Origin: Lycorma delicatula
Lineage: Eukaryota > Arthropoda > Insecta > Hemiptera > Fulgoridae
Length of the DNA: 64,000 nt
Direction of reading: 5' to 3'
NCBI RefSeq assembly: GCF_047948215.1
Contig: NC_134463.1
Coordinates: 54,075,701-54,139,700, forward strand
Below are positions 34,024-45,649 of this stretch, piece after piece; position 1 is the stretch's first letter, and the number at the start of each line of letters is the position of its first letter. The notes under the pieces are model-generated. The model was given only the letters and a program-made list of their open reading frames with translations. It was not told where the DNA came from and made no database searches. The position numbers and the translations under genes are program-made.

Positions 34024-35380
34024 AAAAAATAATTATACAATACCTTTATAAGTTCTCAAGATATCAATTCACACAAACGATACAGTATTTACTTGTAATA
34101 AAAATGCAAAAATCACGAAACATTATATACACACAACTTCTAATACAAAAGCTGTTACTTTAAAAATAAATTTTCCTTTGTAAACAAAGTCTACCCATTT
34201 TTTAAAAATCCAATTCGAGGGGGCAAATAGGTGGACCAAATCTTTCTATGAAAATTCAAAATCTCAACAATATGTTATGAATAATTATATTTTAGGAGTC
34301 GAGTCCAGTTCATTTTATAATTTTATCGTTCAAATTCGATGCGAAATATTGTTGATTTGTCGCTGAACTTATTTTTGCAAATACGCGAGTATTTTTTTAT
34401 TACTTGGTGGGTGTTTTTCCTTTTGGTAACGGCTATATAATCATTGTCTATATAATTTCACGTTGCTAAGTCGTAAATGTTTACACGCGCGTAACAAATT
34501 ATATTCGGTACATCATATGCTTCGCCATCTATTGACGAATTCAGAAACTATAAAATCATACGATAAAAAATAATTTGTAGTAAATTTAATTTTATGTATT
34601 TGATTTAAATGGTTTTGTTTAAGTTATAAAATCTATGATAATAATAACACATTAGATTAATTTATCAAAGTTAATTTACATATCTAATATAAAAATTAAT
34701 TATTTTTCATGATTAATTAATTATTATTAGCGTCACCATGCCCGCGGAAATAGTGAATTTTTTTGTCAACATTTTTAAAAATGTTGACAAAAAAAAGACA
34801 ATGTGACAAAACCAAAACCTAAAACTAAGTAAATAGACGAATTTTCCAATATACTTACTAAAATATCAACCTTAAAATTGAGGTGGAATTTTAACAAATT
34901 GTAATCTTTATTTTGAAAACTTATTCTAGACACAAATTAAAAATACATGCGAGCGAAGCTGTGGGTAATAGTCAACGGTAGAATTACACCCGTTAAAAGT
35001 AGCATAATTTTAAGATACTGAAAAAGGTTTGCAAAGTGGTAAAGAACTAAATTTTATAATAAAATATTTTTAAAAAGGCATATTTCAAAACGTTTTCACT
35101 ATTTCTCGACCATTTTTAGTGACTTGTGCTGCTGTTGTTATCATTGGTGTCATTTAATGACATTTTTTGGCGGTATTTATAAATTAAACAGACACGTATT
35201 TAGAATTCTATTAAAAATATGTTTACTTAAATTATACCCATTTAATATATGCTTACACATATTTGGTTTTTTATGCTTACACATATTTTATAATATTTTA
35301 TGTTTTATAATCTTTTATCATTTGGGCGTTTTTTTTAGATGTTTAGAATACAAAAATTAAGATATTTTTGAAATCGATCA
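34024..35380. other. Unassigned DNA upstream of the retrotransposon
   Basis: Probably includes the element's 5' UTR, whose limit I cannot place. CGCCATCTATTGACGAATTC (34,525) and GCGAGCGAAGCTGTGGGTAA (34,950) resemble phrases found in dispersed insect repeats. No coding relic was recognised. Confidence 0.4.
34758..34795. repeat. Perfect 38-bp palindrome
   Basis: TTTTTTTGTCAACATTTTT is followed directly by its exact reverse complement, with no spacer. Confidence 0.95.
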
Positions 35381-35381
35381 T

Positions 35382-36030
35382 TAAAAACCTGATGTGAATA
35401 TCACATGACTGCTTTGTACGCCTATTAAATTACATATACCCATATTTTAAATGAAATGTACATAAAATTTTATTTCATTAATAACTTCTGATTTTTTTCT
35501 ATTGGATTATTATTTATCGTAAACATTTTTTTACAATCACAGGTTAATAATTATTAATAAATCAATATATCTAAATTAAAAAAAAGGAGATGAAGTTTGA
35601 TTGGAACCAAGGGGTCTTCCCCTTGTAAGATCCAAATATTTCATTAATTAAAATTTTATTTGGCTATAACTCTGGAACCAGTGAAAATAAGTACCATTTA
35701 TGATTTATTGTTGAAAAGCTCTCAACGAGAGATTATTACAGCAGTTAGGAAAAAGTAAAAAATCCGAATGTTTTGGATTTTGAGATTTTTGGACACAGTC
35801 GATTACAATCAAAATGGGAGGTGCCCAACTAGATGTTTTAGCAGTCCTAAATACAAATTTCAACATCCTACGACTAATATTTTTTGAGTTATGTGAGATA
35901 CAAACGTACGTACGTGCGTACAGACGTTACGCTGAAACTAGTCAAAATGGATTCATGGATAGTTAAAATGGATATTTCCGTTGAAAACTGTGAACCAAAA
36001 TTTTTTTCGATCACAATACTTCCTTTACTT
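35382..36030 (+). repeat. K1 repeat, near full length (A orientation)
   Basis: Begins CCTGATGTGAATATCACATG and includes CGCCTATTAAATTACATATA, TTCATTAATAACTTCTGAT, a long AT-rich middle, GAAAAGCTCTCAACGAGAG, ACGTACGTACGTGCGTACAG, TTTCCGTTGAAAAC and the CACAATACTTCCTTTACTT terminus. About 650 bp. No open frame of note. Confidence 0.85.
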
Positions 36031-36483
36031 AGGATGTAAAAACTGTTTCTTTTCAATGGATAAAAAAGTGAAGCTTTATGATTGTTAGAAATAGATTTTC
36101 CTATACATTTCTTTTGTTCGCGTATTTCTCTTAAATGCATCAGTTAGCGTTAACACTAACGCTAACAGTATTTACTTACTGTTCAATTCTTTTTTTTAAA
36201 AACGATTTCTGGAAAAAATTAATTAAAAATACTTTTAATTTTTTCTTTTGATTTATTATTTCTGTTTTTAAAATTCTATTCAAAAAATGGTATCCTATCT
36301 CTCTAACGCTGTAGTAATGTTGTAGTATACATTTTATTTTATGAATATAGTTTTAATATTCTATATTTTTATAACTTCGCCCAATTAATGAGTTAAAATT
36401 ATGTAGCCGTTGCTACAATCTGAATATCATTGTAAGAAAACAAAATATACATTCATAAAAATAAAATTAAAAATACATTAATG

Positions 36484-37200
36484 CTAGCTAGCATCTCGTC
36501 GCGGCTTCGTCCGCTCTATATGGTTACTTGCTTATCCCGTCGCGGTCAATTTTTATTTATTTTATATGTTTTAGTCAAGTAACCGGAGGCAGGTGCAGCC
36601 AGTCGTGTCGCACATACAGTAACATTGGCCATGGCTGTGTTGATTTAGCCACCGCTTTACACTCCATCGCACCCCTTAAAAAATCGAAATTAAAAAAACT
36701 GAAAATAGTTTTTAGATATTTATCTGAAGAGAATTTGCAAACCCAAATCTACTAAATATCTCGTTAAGTATAATCGGAAATCGGGAAAAATTGTTCAAAA
36801 TTATTTTCCCTTTCTTCACCTCTTACAAGGTCGAATTTCAAAAAATCTTGACACTGGTTTTTAGATATTCTCATAAAGATTACATATAACAAAAATCAGA
36901 TTGATATCTTCATTTCTTTTCGAAATTTTATTTTTCAAACAAATATCAAAAATCCATTTAACCTCCAAATTTCAATAAATCCTTTAATATTCAATAAGCC
37001 ATAAATATAATAATGAAGTGAAAGGATTAATCTATTTTTTCCTTAATGAATATCTTTAATTCAAAACTTCACCCTTCCTAGAGGCGAAGACATAATGAAT
37101 ATTTTTAATATCTTAGCCTTCAACTTAGTAGGTCGCTTGGTTCTCGCATGATGTGATAACAAGCAAATATATATATATATATAATTTCCGAATAACCGTG
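36484..37200 (+). repeat. Repeat R5, copy 1
   Basis: Starts GCTAGCATCTCGTCGCGGCT and shares with the reverse strand of 46,400-47,005 the phrases TATGGTTACTT, ACATACAGTAACATTGGC against ACGTATGTAACAGTGGC, AGGTCGAATTTCAAAA, and CAAAAATCAGATTGATATC against CAAAAATCAAGATGATATC. The two copies are inverted and about 10 kb apart. The 75-codon frame at 36,528 lies inside it and has no domain. Confidence 0.65.
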
Positions 37201-37284
37201 ATCTATTAGGTCGAGAGTGTACCTGATGTAGCCAAAATTAGCCTTCAACCTACAAACAAATATCCCGTTTGAATTTTGAAAATC

Positions 37285-37492
37285 GGACGATTGTTTGCAG
37301 AGATATTATAAGAGCACCTCATTACATCTCCCAAACAGTGCTCAAGGGACACCCCGTTTGTTACCGGTTGATGGCAAAGATTGGGCTAACCTCCCACAAG
37401 GAGAGCTCGTTTACTTCACCACTCTAGCCTCACACGCAGTCACCACGGGAAATAACATTATTTTCAAACAGAAATTTTTTTTATTTATTTAA
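37285..37492 (+). other. Unassigned GC-richer segment
   Basis: A 65-codon frame (RLLPVDGKDWANLPQGEL and following) in a segment richer in GC than its flanks. I recognise no domain. It could be the edge of an unidentified repeat. Confidence 0.2.
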
Positions 37493-37569
37493 TAATTTTA
37501 TTTACTGTAAACTTAATTCTATTACTTTTGTAATATTATTCATTCATACAGTTCAAATCAGCTATTTCT

Positions 37570-37881
37570 TTATCTGTTGGCCTTCGGAACCACCGTAAGG
37601 TATTACTTCAGAGGATGAATGAGGATGATATGTATGAATATAAATGAAGTGTGAAATGGACTGTACAAGACTAAAGTCTTATACAGTCTCAGGTTGACCA
37701 TTCCTGAAAAGTGTGGTTAATTGAACCTCAACCACCAAAGAACATCGGTATCCACGATCTAGTATTCAAATTCGTATAAAAATTTTTTATACGGCCTTAA
37801 CTAGGATTTGAACTTTAAAACTCTTGAATTTAAAATCAGCTGATTTACGATGACGAGTTCATCACTACATCAACCCGTGGG
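37570..37881 (-). repeat. SINE-A copy, nearly full length
   Basis: On the minus strand the order is tRNA-like head (complement of TCATCACTACATCAACCCG), AAATCAGCTGATTT, TACTAGATCGTGGATACC, GGTGGTTGAGGTTCAATTAA, a partially duplicated ACTGTACAAGACT block, TCATCCTCATTCATCCTCTG and AGTAATACCTTACGGTGGTT. The internal duplication (ACTGTACAAGACTAAAGTCT and following) is specific to this copy. Confidence 0.85.
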
Positions 37882-37890
37882 TTGATGTAG
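37865..37890. repeat. Palindrome at the SINE-A head
   Basis: CTACATCAACCC, GT, GGGTTGATGTAG: 12-bp perfect arms across the outer end of the SINE. It could be a short head-to-head duplication of the SINE start. Confidence 0.8.
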
Positions 37891-37899
37891 TATTAGCCC

Positions 37900-39470
37900 G
37901 GTGGGACTAATTCGGACTAGCTCAGACAGAGGCTCAGAGTTTACAGTTCATTAATGTTTTTACTTCAATCGTCACATTTCCACTACTACAAATATATTTT
38001 TATTATCGTAATTTTTCGAGATAAATTAAATCTAAAAACATTCTCAGTTATGCCAAGAAAAATGGGTAAAAATTTGTTTTCCGGTTGACAGAGTAGTTTT
38101 TTTTATTTATCCCGAACAAACAAAAACCCTCTTCCTCTTTTTATAATAGTACATTTAGTATATTATTATAACTGTGTGTTTTTAATATTTAAATGTAGAA
38201 AAAGCTTTAAACATTAAGTAAATAAACTTAGGAATTACTAGAAAATTTATAAACCTGATTTTCAGGATCACATATTTATTAGTTGTTTTTTATATGAATA
38301 AATTAATCGATTTTGTAATTTTTTATGGTAATTAAAATGTGCATATATAAATATATGTTTCGCATATTAAAGTGTGTGTGTGTGTTCTTGCATGATTGTA
38401 GTAGCATTTTATTTATACTTGCATTATTTACATGGAATCTTGCCTGGTATAAAATACTATGAACCCGTTTTGTTTATTAAAAAAAAAAAAAAAAATACTA
38501 GCATAAACTCATGAATTATGTAAATTTATAATCCTAAATATTTAATATAATTTCAACCACAGTTGTTAAATTGTTGGCAAACTTGCGTCAAAACTATGTT
38601 CATTATCTTTCCTTATAATCGTTAATATTTTTTTTTAATACTATAAAATTAATATTTAATTTTGCTAGTTCACAATTATAATTATTGTTGCAGTATAATA
38701 CGTTCTTTTTTTAATTTTAAATGACAGATAAGCAAAATATATTGAGGGAAAAAACTATTTCATAAACTTAAAAAATTATTAGTAAATAATAAGAATAATG
38801 ATCTTTAATATGATAAAATGGTGTTATTAACTGACCATATATAATTTGCATATTATTTCCTTTCAAACTGTAAACTTCAGACTTTCAAATAACTTATAAA
38901 AATTAGTAGGTTAGGTTAGATAGGCCCAATATTTTTCAGTACTTTCTCATATTTACTCGTTTATAAATTTATGTACAACTAAATTTATAATATTAAAAAA
39001 AAAAAAAGATTACCGGTACTCTACCAGTATATTTTCGTTTTTTTTAAAAATAATTGTCCTGCATAATTATTAGGTTCCAAACGTAATTTATTCATATAGA
39101 TTAGAAAAAGAGTCTCTCTTGCAATCATATTTTGTAACCTGTTTTCAAAAGAATTAAAATATCATGGGAAAAGTTATTTATATATTATTCATTTCAGTAC
39201 TGCTTTAGACGTGATATTTAGCTATATTTAAATTTAGATGTAACACTTTAACGTTAGTAGAAAGAGATTTATTCATAATTTTTACAAGAATTAAGAAGTT
39301 ATAATAAGAGTAGAAAAGGTAAAAAAAGGTTTAGTACAGTACAGAAAAGAGTAAGACAAAGACGTAGATTATTCATATTACGTTTTTAATTTCTACCTGG
39401 AAAAAAGTAATAAAATATGTTAATATAAAATAATGGCCAGGAAAAATAATTAGTTTTTATACGAGTATAA
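37900..39470. other. Unassigned AT-rich DNA
   Basis: Nothing recognised. Short GT stretch near 38,372-38,386 and poly-A near 38,480. Confidence 0.5.
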
Positions 39471-39477
39471 ATAAATA

Positions 39478-39750
39478 ACCCACTGGTGTAGTGGTTAACT
39501 CGTCATCACAAATCAGTTGTTTAACAGCTGATTATTGAAGTCGAAGGTTCTGAGATTAAAATCCTCTGAAGTAAAAGCTAGTTGCTTAAATACCGATTTG
39601 AATACTAAATAATGGATACCGGTGTACTTTATTGGTTGGGTTTCAATTAACCACACGTATCGAGAATGTAGGCCTGAGTCTGTATAAGACTATACGTAAT
39701 TTACATGTCATTCATATCATCCTCATATCATTGGGCCGTGAAGGGGTTAC
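39478..39750 (+). repeat. SINE-A copy with tRNA-like head
   Basis: ACCCACTGGTGTAGTGGTTA (A-box region), a decayed B-box region, CTAAATAATGGATACCGGTG, TTGGGTTTCAATTAACCACA and TGAGTCTGTATAAGACTATA follow in the order of the 51,938 copy, with small insertions and deletions. Confidence 0.8.
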
Positions 39751-40014
39751 ATATTATTGACTAGTTGAACAGATTTCACAAAATACACATTAGGAATATA
39801 TATATATATATATATATAATATAAATTAAATAATAATGGGCGAGTCATTAAAATTGACTGGATAAACATCGGTTTTTTCCGATAAAATTCGGGTTTGTTC
39901 GTTAATCGATTTTTATTTTCCTGGCATCACAGCTCTAAAACTATGCTGCAAGAAGGAAAGAATGGTAAGCAGTCAAGAAAATGGGGTATGAGTTATTTTT
40001 CCATTTCTCAATTT

Positions 40015-40875
40015 TCATGACCCAAGAACTTCATAAAAAAAAAATAAATGATGGGAATATTCGTAGATACTTATGAACGTGTGTTGACCATTCTGCAACT
40101 GGACACGCATATTCGTAGTCACATGCAATGTAAGTACGTGTCGCCACAATGTTGAATATTTCAGGCAAGCATTTATTTCGTCTGCTGGTGTCGATCGAGA
40201 AATTACAGGCAATGTTTGCCTAAAATCTTCTGCGAGCAATATCAAAGCATTCCCGAATGGTTGAACATTTCCACGCAAATCTCTTAACGATTGATCAAAG
40301 GCTTTAAGCGATTTTTTATGTGCCATCGTGCATTCATCCCAAACATTGAGTTTACATTTTTGTAATACTTTTCCCATACAGGGTGCTTTGGAAATATTGC
40401 ACGTGGAAGTCTCGATAATTTGCATGTTTAAGGGCAACTTCAGAGCTGAATGCGCAGTCCTTCCACCTGATAACAATGTCGCAGCTATTCCAGACGAAGC
40501 AAGAGCTAAGGCTATGTCATTTTTTGATCGAACCGTTGCTAGAATCAATCTAATGAGGAATGTTTTCCCAGTTCATCCTGGCGCATCCAAGAAGAAGGTC
40601 CCCCCAACTCCGTCATTTATCATTTGCATTATGCGATCATAAATGTCTTTCTGTTCACGCGTTAATTTTGGGAATGTTTGATTGGACATATGACTGAAGA
40701 TCCCCAATGTTATAACTCTGTTCACGGCGTAAATCCACATCAAATGAAGGAATCGCAGCTCGGGTGGGTGCTGGCATACTCAATTGACTAAGAACTTTAT
40801 TTGCATTAGCTAAGCACTTGTCTTCAATATTTATCAGTGCTTCGTTGTAAATGCCTTCTGTAAATTCAGACAAAA
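40015..40875 (-). pseudogene. Helitron PIF1-family helicase fragment, broken
   Basis: From 40,873 the minus strand encodes SEFTEGIYNEALINIEDKC and LRREQSYNIGDLQSYV, the region just before the helicase domain of Helitron Rep-helicase proteins. It shifts frame near 40,665 and continues LTREQKDIYDRIMQMI and GGTFFLDAPG-stop-TGKTFL. The TGA (near 40,587) replaces the second Gly of the Walker A loop. After another in-phase join, SSGIAATLLSGGRTAHSALK, VWDECTMAHKKSL (Walker B), LILLAEDFRQTLPVI and STLWRHVLTLHVTTNMRVQL follow. The family unwinds DNA during rolling-circle transposition. No Rep domain and no later helicase motifs are present. The insertion or deletion boundary near 40,060 ends the similarity. 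Confidence 0.8.
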
Positions 40876-41059
40876 GTGAATATTTAACCTAGCAAAGGAT
40901 TTTTTGGTCATTATGTAGGGATATTATTTTCTGTGTATTTGGTTATTTCGACTTTTTTTGTTTGTATAGTCTTAAGTCTATCTGGGCTATAAGAAAGTTG
41001 GGTGTTTTATTTACTGTAAGTCATCCTTCTTCGTGGCTTTTCTTTTTGTTTTGGTGTTT

Positions 41060-41525
41060 TTTTTTTTTTAATAAAATACAGATGTTTTAGATGTTAAATA
41101 TAATTCAAAGAAATTTGTTTCTTAATCAGTTGTGATTTTGTTTACATTGGCAACGGCCATAAGGGCTGTTTGTGATTGGTCGTTGTGTTTGACAGCGGCC
41201 ATCTTGCATTGTTCTGATTGGTTTTCCTTTGTTTACATTTCCAAATTAAAAATAGGTAGATAGTTTTATTAAAAATAGATGAAAACAATCTTTGATGCGG
41301 GTTATATATCGTGCTAAAAATTTTTTTATCGTGTTTTTTTTTTTAATAAAATAGATGTTTTAGCTGTTTAATTCAAAGAAATTTGTTCGTTGTGTTTGAC
41401 AGCGGCCATCTTGCATTGATCTGATTGGTTTTCCTTTGTTTACATTTCCAAATTAAAAATGTACAAAGTAAAAATAGATAGATAGATTTATTAAAAATAG
41501 ATGAAAACAATCTTTGATGCGGGGT
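41060..41525. repeat. Two-copy tandem repeat, period about 207 bp
   Basis: GACAGCGGCCATCTTGCATTG occurs at 41,191 and 41,398 (20 of 21 shown bases continue into TCTGATTGGTTTTCC). The flanking AAATAGATGTTTTAG, AATTCAAAGAAATTTGTT and GATGAAAACAATCTTTGATG segments repeat too. It lies just upstream (in the minus sense) of the Helitron relic and may be part of it. Confidence 0.8.
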
Positions 41526-41600
41526 AAAATTTGAGCTCAATCGGTGCAGAATATTTTGAGTTTTGGAAGCGTACACAAACGAAATTATTCATTCTGTTCA

Positions 41601-41650
41601 TCTATATATATAAAAATGTTACTTACTTACTTCCGCTTTCAGTTTTAAAT
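41601..41650 (+). mobile_element. Possible Helitron 5' terminus
   Basis: TCTATATATATAAAAATGTT after a C/A resembles the TC-start 5' ends common in insect Helitrons. No matching CTRR hairpin 3' end was found, and the orientation is opposite to that of the helicase relic at 40,015-40,875. AT-rich sequence makes chance resemblance easy. Confidence 0.2.
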
Positions 41651-41774
41651 ACGCTCTATTATTAATTATTGTATTTTTCTTATTTTATTTATTTATATTT
41701 TAATATTATTTTATTTCGTGGAAAAATAATGTGATAATAAAAAATAATAAGTTCCATTAACTTATATTAAAATT

Positions 41775-41789
<15 letters not shown>

Positions 41790-41812
<23 letters not shown>

Positions 41813-41813
41813 T
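41790..41813. repeat. (AT)n microsatellite
   Basis: Short alternating AT run directly after a poly-A run. Confidence 0.85.
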
Positions 41814-41983
41814 TTTATTAAACTACTTTACTACTTTTTATTAAACTTTTATATATAAAACTATTATATACTCAAGCGCAATTATAATTTTTTTATGAAT
41901 TTTAAATTCATTAAAAATAGCGTGTTTTTAAAGAAGTAAAGTAGTAAGCGACTGCATAACGGATTTTAAATAGTGTAACAAAA

Positions 41984-42237
41984 TGTTACGGAATTCATTC
42001 GGCCAGCAAGGACGTCGACAGTGAGTGCGGACAGTTAGGCGTTAGGAGTGATCCACTTGTATAGCGATCAGGGTTCCCCCGTTTATTACCTGTACCCCTT
42101 CTTCTAACATTAAAATCATAGACTGGTTGTCAGGCTGGTAAGGTAAAGTAGTGGGGGATACCGTGCCACGCTACCACCAGTTCTCGATTGTAACGCGAGG
42201 ATAGCGACACGCGGTTTTGTTAGTCTTCAGGTAAGAG
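41984..42237 (+). other. CpG-richer island ending in a strong splice donor (candidate first exon or LTR)
   Basis: About 250 bp with many CpG and clearly higher GC than the flanks, free of homopolymer runs. It ends GTCTTCAG/GTAAGAGACT near 42,231, a near-perfect donor. A non-coding first exon of a host gene would look like this. Alternatively the start, TGTTACGGAATTC with AACAAAATGTTACG around it, resembles an LTR 5' edge (TG...CA elements). No primer-binding site, partner LTR or coding exon is visible, so both readings remain open. Confidence 0.3.
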
Positions 42238-42239
42238 AC

Positions 42240-44170
42240 TGTACTCTATATTGTTTTATTATAACGGTGTTTATTATTCTAGTTTACTTTTAACTGATTG
42301 TACGTTTTGGTATTTCGTTATAGTATAACATTGTTCTATACGTGTTATTAAATTAGTGATCAAATTTACCAGTGTACTCGACTTGCTGGTCATGTTTTGG
42401 GATTAATTATCTTTTATGTTCGTTACTGTTACAGTGCAAATCAGGTTTTTTTTCTTTTAGAGATTAGTTAAACGTAATTTTATCTCAAATTAATTAAAAC
42501 CTTTATTACAAAAAACAAATAGTTTTTCCTAAATATTTATAATGAGAAGAATTTGATTTATCAGAACCTTAAGAATTTTCATTTTGACTGCCGTTTCATA
42601 GTGTTGTCTTCACAAATCGTGTTACTGTGAGTTTTCTTCTTTTTTTTTTTTGAGTAGATAATAAATTTGAGTGTTAATAAGTGTTGTACAGTTTTATTAA
42701 TTATATAATTTTTTTATTAAGTATTTTTTTTATTTTGACCGCAGTTATCATAAACTGCAGCCTACAAACAATCATAAAATTTCTCTTTTTCCCCAACAAA
42801 AATCTCTCTTAGATTTAATTTCTATAATTAAATTTTCATATTTTTTTTTATTAGGTTTGATTTATTATTTATTATCTAAACTCATTACTTTTTATTTTCT
42901 TACATGGCCTACATTGTAAATCCTTATCGTATAATAAAAAAATATAAATTGTAATAATCATAAAGAAATACTTGTTATAATTTAAAGTACATGTATTTAG
43001 TATTGAATGATCCAATAGTCCAATAATGGTTTAAATGAAACCAATTATTATTAAAATTTTTTATATTTTATATTTTTGATCAAATTAGCTACCGGGATAT
43101 AAGTTAAAATTCTATTATTTTTCACATACTACTAAAGTAAGATTACTTTTAAATTTTATGGTAATCATATTTATACTTTTACAAAAGGATTTAAATCCAA
43201 AGTAAAGATTTATTTCTTTTTTATACCTATAATAAAATTTACCTAAACACTAATATTCTGTTAGAATTAAAAAAAAAATTAACTCTAGGTTTAATTAATA
43301 GTTATTTTATTATAGATTTTACCATAGATTTTCTATTATTTTTATATGTTCAGTAATAAAAAAAAAAAATTATTTATTTATGAATTTTATAATTTAGATC
43401 TTTCTTTTTATATTTTGATTTTAAAATTTAAAAGTAACGGTAAATGACAAAAAAAAAATAAAAATATAACAAATCCGACTAGGTAAGGTTAGATGATTTA
43501 TAATGGATGACCTTTATATTATTACTAATAATAATTATCTATTTGATCTTTCTCTAAATATAGATGTTTTAAATTTGTGTCATTTTTTAAATTTTTTTAA
43601 AAAATATTATGTCTTAGGATTAATTGGCACAATATTATTTTATTAAGCTGATTGTAGATTAGAAACATAGATTACAATTATATATTTTTTTTAATATTGG
43701 CTAGAAACCTAAATATATTTTCTAGATTAATTATATTTCTCAATTTTTTTCTCAATAATTTTAAATTAAAGTAAAGGTTTTTAAACGTATTTTACAGTTA
43801 AAAAAGAAAACAATAAGTCAGTGCGGATTATTAAAAAAATTTTTTTGACAAATTTTAAATAAATTTTTTAATGCATCCTTTGAAGTTTTCGTTATTGTAA
43901 ATCACCTGTTTTATAATTCAGTAAGACTTTGATTAATATCCGGTTTAATTATTTGTCTATTGTCTATTTTAAGTCTTGAATTCATTAAGGACTTCGAACC
44001 CAGGAATGGTTATCCTATTTTCTAAGACTACATCGTTTTCTATACTATAATAAATAAATTACACACACACTCACTCTCCTCTGTCTCTCTCGCTCTTCCC
44101 CTCCCTCTTACTATTAAATTTAAATATGTTTTATTAAAACTGTTCTACTCTAACATTTGCCCTGAAACAA
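42240..44170. other. Unassigned AT-rich DNA
   Basis: No gene recognised. A CT-rich tract lies near 44,065-44,112. If 41,984-42,237 is an exon, this would be intron. Confidence 0.45.
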
Positions 44171-44171
44171 A

Positions 44172-44240
44172 AAAAATCTGATGTGGATACCACATGACTT
44201 CCTTGTACGTCTATTAAATTACATATACACATTCTTGCTG
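44172..44240 (+). repeat. K1 repeat, terminal fragment
   Basis: AATCTGATGTGGATACCACA and CGTCTATTAAATTACATATA match the GATGTGG end of K1. The rest is missing. Confidence 0.85.
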
Positions 44241-44244
44241 CACT

Positions 44245-45005
44245 TCCTTTAAACTTATTTCATGTGAAAGTGAAATACGATTCTTTAATAAAAATGGACA
44301 TTTACACAATTACTAAAATATTAATTTTTATTAACATCAACTATTTATACAATTATTGTTATTAATTCAATAATCTTACCTGAAATATTAGGTTAGAGTA
44401 AAAGTCCCTTGATTACTCTTTAAATAAATTGTTTACCAAATAAACCAATAATAAAAACTGATTATTCTACACCGTAAGGTCAAAGTTAATGTTTGTAACA
44501 AGTATACAGGAGTTCACTAAACTGAATAGTTTAACCATTATAAACTTTTATTTATACGACACACCAGAAATCTGAAATATACACCAGAAATCTTGTGCAT
44601 ATGTGTCACTTGTGCACTAGTGAAAAAAAATTTTCAACTATCACTTTAAATTTAATACAATTCAAAAATGTACTTGATTTTTCTGTCAAGTAATTAACTA
44701 GAATTGTTTTTTTTTCTTTTAAATAAATATACAATTTTTATAAGAATTTGCTAAGAAAATCCAAAAATAATAACGGTTATAAATTATAATTTTCAATTAA
44801 TATTAGTAATCAGGTTTCACCAAAAAATAAATAAATAAATCCAACCAAAAAAAATCAAAAAAAAATTAAATCACTAGAATAAATAAAAAGAAGATAAAAA
44901 ATAAAAAATAAAGTTTAATTTTAATTCTTGGTTTATCAAAATGCAGCCATGTTATGGATTTAGTTTGGTTTGTTAGTTTTTTTTTTATTTTGTTTTTCTA
45001 TTACT
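44245..45005. other. Unassigned AT-rich DNA
   Basis: No gene recognised. Two tandem ACACCAGAAATCT units occur near 44,558-44,593. Confidence 0.45.
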
Positions 45006-45009
45006 TATA

Positions 45010-45533
45010 CACATATGTAATGCCTATTAAATTACATTTACACATTTTTAAAAGTACATAAAATTTTTTCAGTAATATTTTTTTTCTTCTTTTTTTTATT
45101 ATCATTGAATTATTATTTATTGTAAAAATCTTTTTACAATCACTGGTTAATAATTATTAAATCAATATATTTAATTGAAAAAAAAGCAAAATGTTAAAAA
45201 AAAAACAAAAGGAGATAAAGTCTGATTTGAATCGATATGCCTTCTCTTTAAGAGCCAAATATTTCATTAATTAAAATTTTAATTTCGATTGCAATCAAAA
45301 GGTGAGGTGCACAACTAGATGTTAGAACAGTACTAAATCCAAAATTTAACAAAACAACTTAAGGCAAATCGTTATACGAGATACATATGCACGCACATAC
45401 ATACATACATACGTACGTATGTACAGACGTCACGCTGAAACTGTCAAAATGGATATTTCCGTTGAAATATGAAAACCAAAATGTTTTGCGGTCACAATAC
45501 TTCCTTTACTTTGTACAAGAAAGTAAAAAACGA
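45010..45533 (+). repeat. K1 repeat, near full length (A orientation), internal deletion
   Basis: TGCCTATTAAATTACATTTA, the TTAATAATTATTAAATCAAT middle, TTCATTAATTAAAATTTTAA, ACATACGTACGTATGTACAG, TTTCCGTTGAAATATG and the ATACTTCCTTTACTTTGTAC end. The segment normally carrying the CTCTCAATGAGGG phrase is deleted. The 78-codon frame over its end is incidental. Confidence 0.85.
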
Positions 45534-45649
45534 TCAAATTATGTTGGTTTGAAAAAACCTTTTTCAAAGTTGTATATTAAAAAACCAGTTATCAATAAAG
45601 TTAAAATTATAATAAAATTATAATTAAGTGTTTATGATTAATGTTAATA

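Noticed and set aside
40328..40642. 104-codon plus frame
   Set aside because: It is the antisense shadow of the Helitron helicase relic.
41984..42330. Complete solo LTR
   Set aside because: TGTTA and TAACA can bracket about 345 bp, but no matching target duplication, primer site or second copy is visible. Kept only as an alternative reading.
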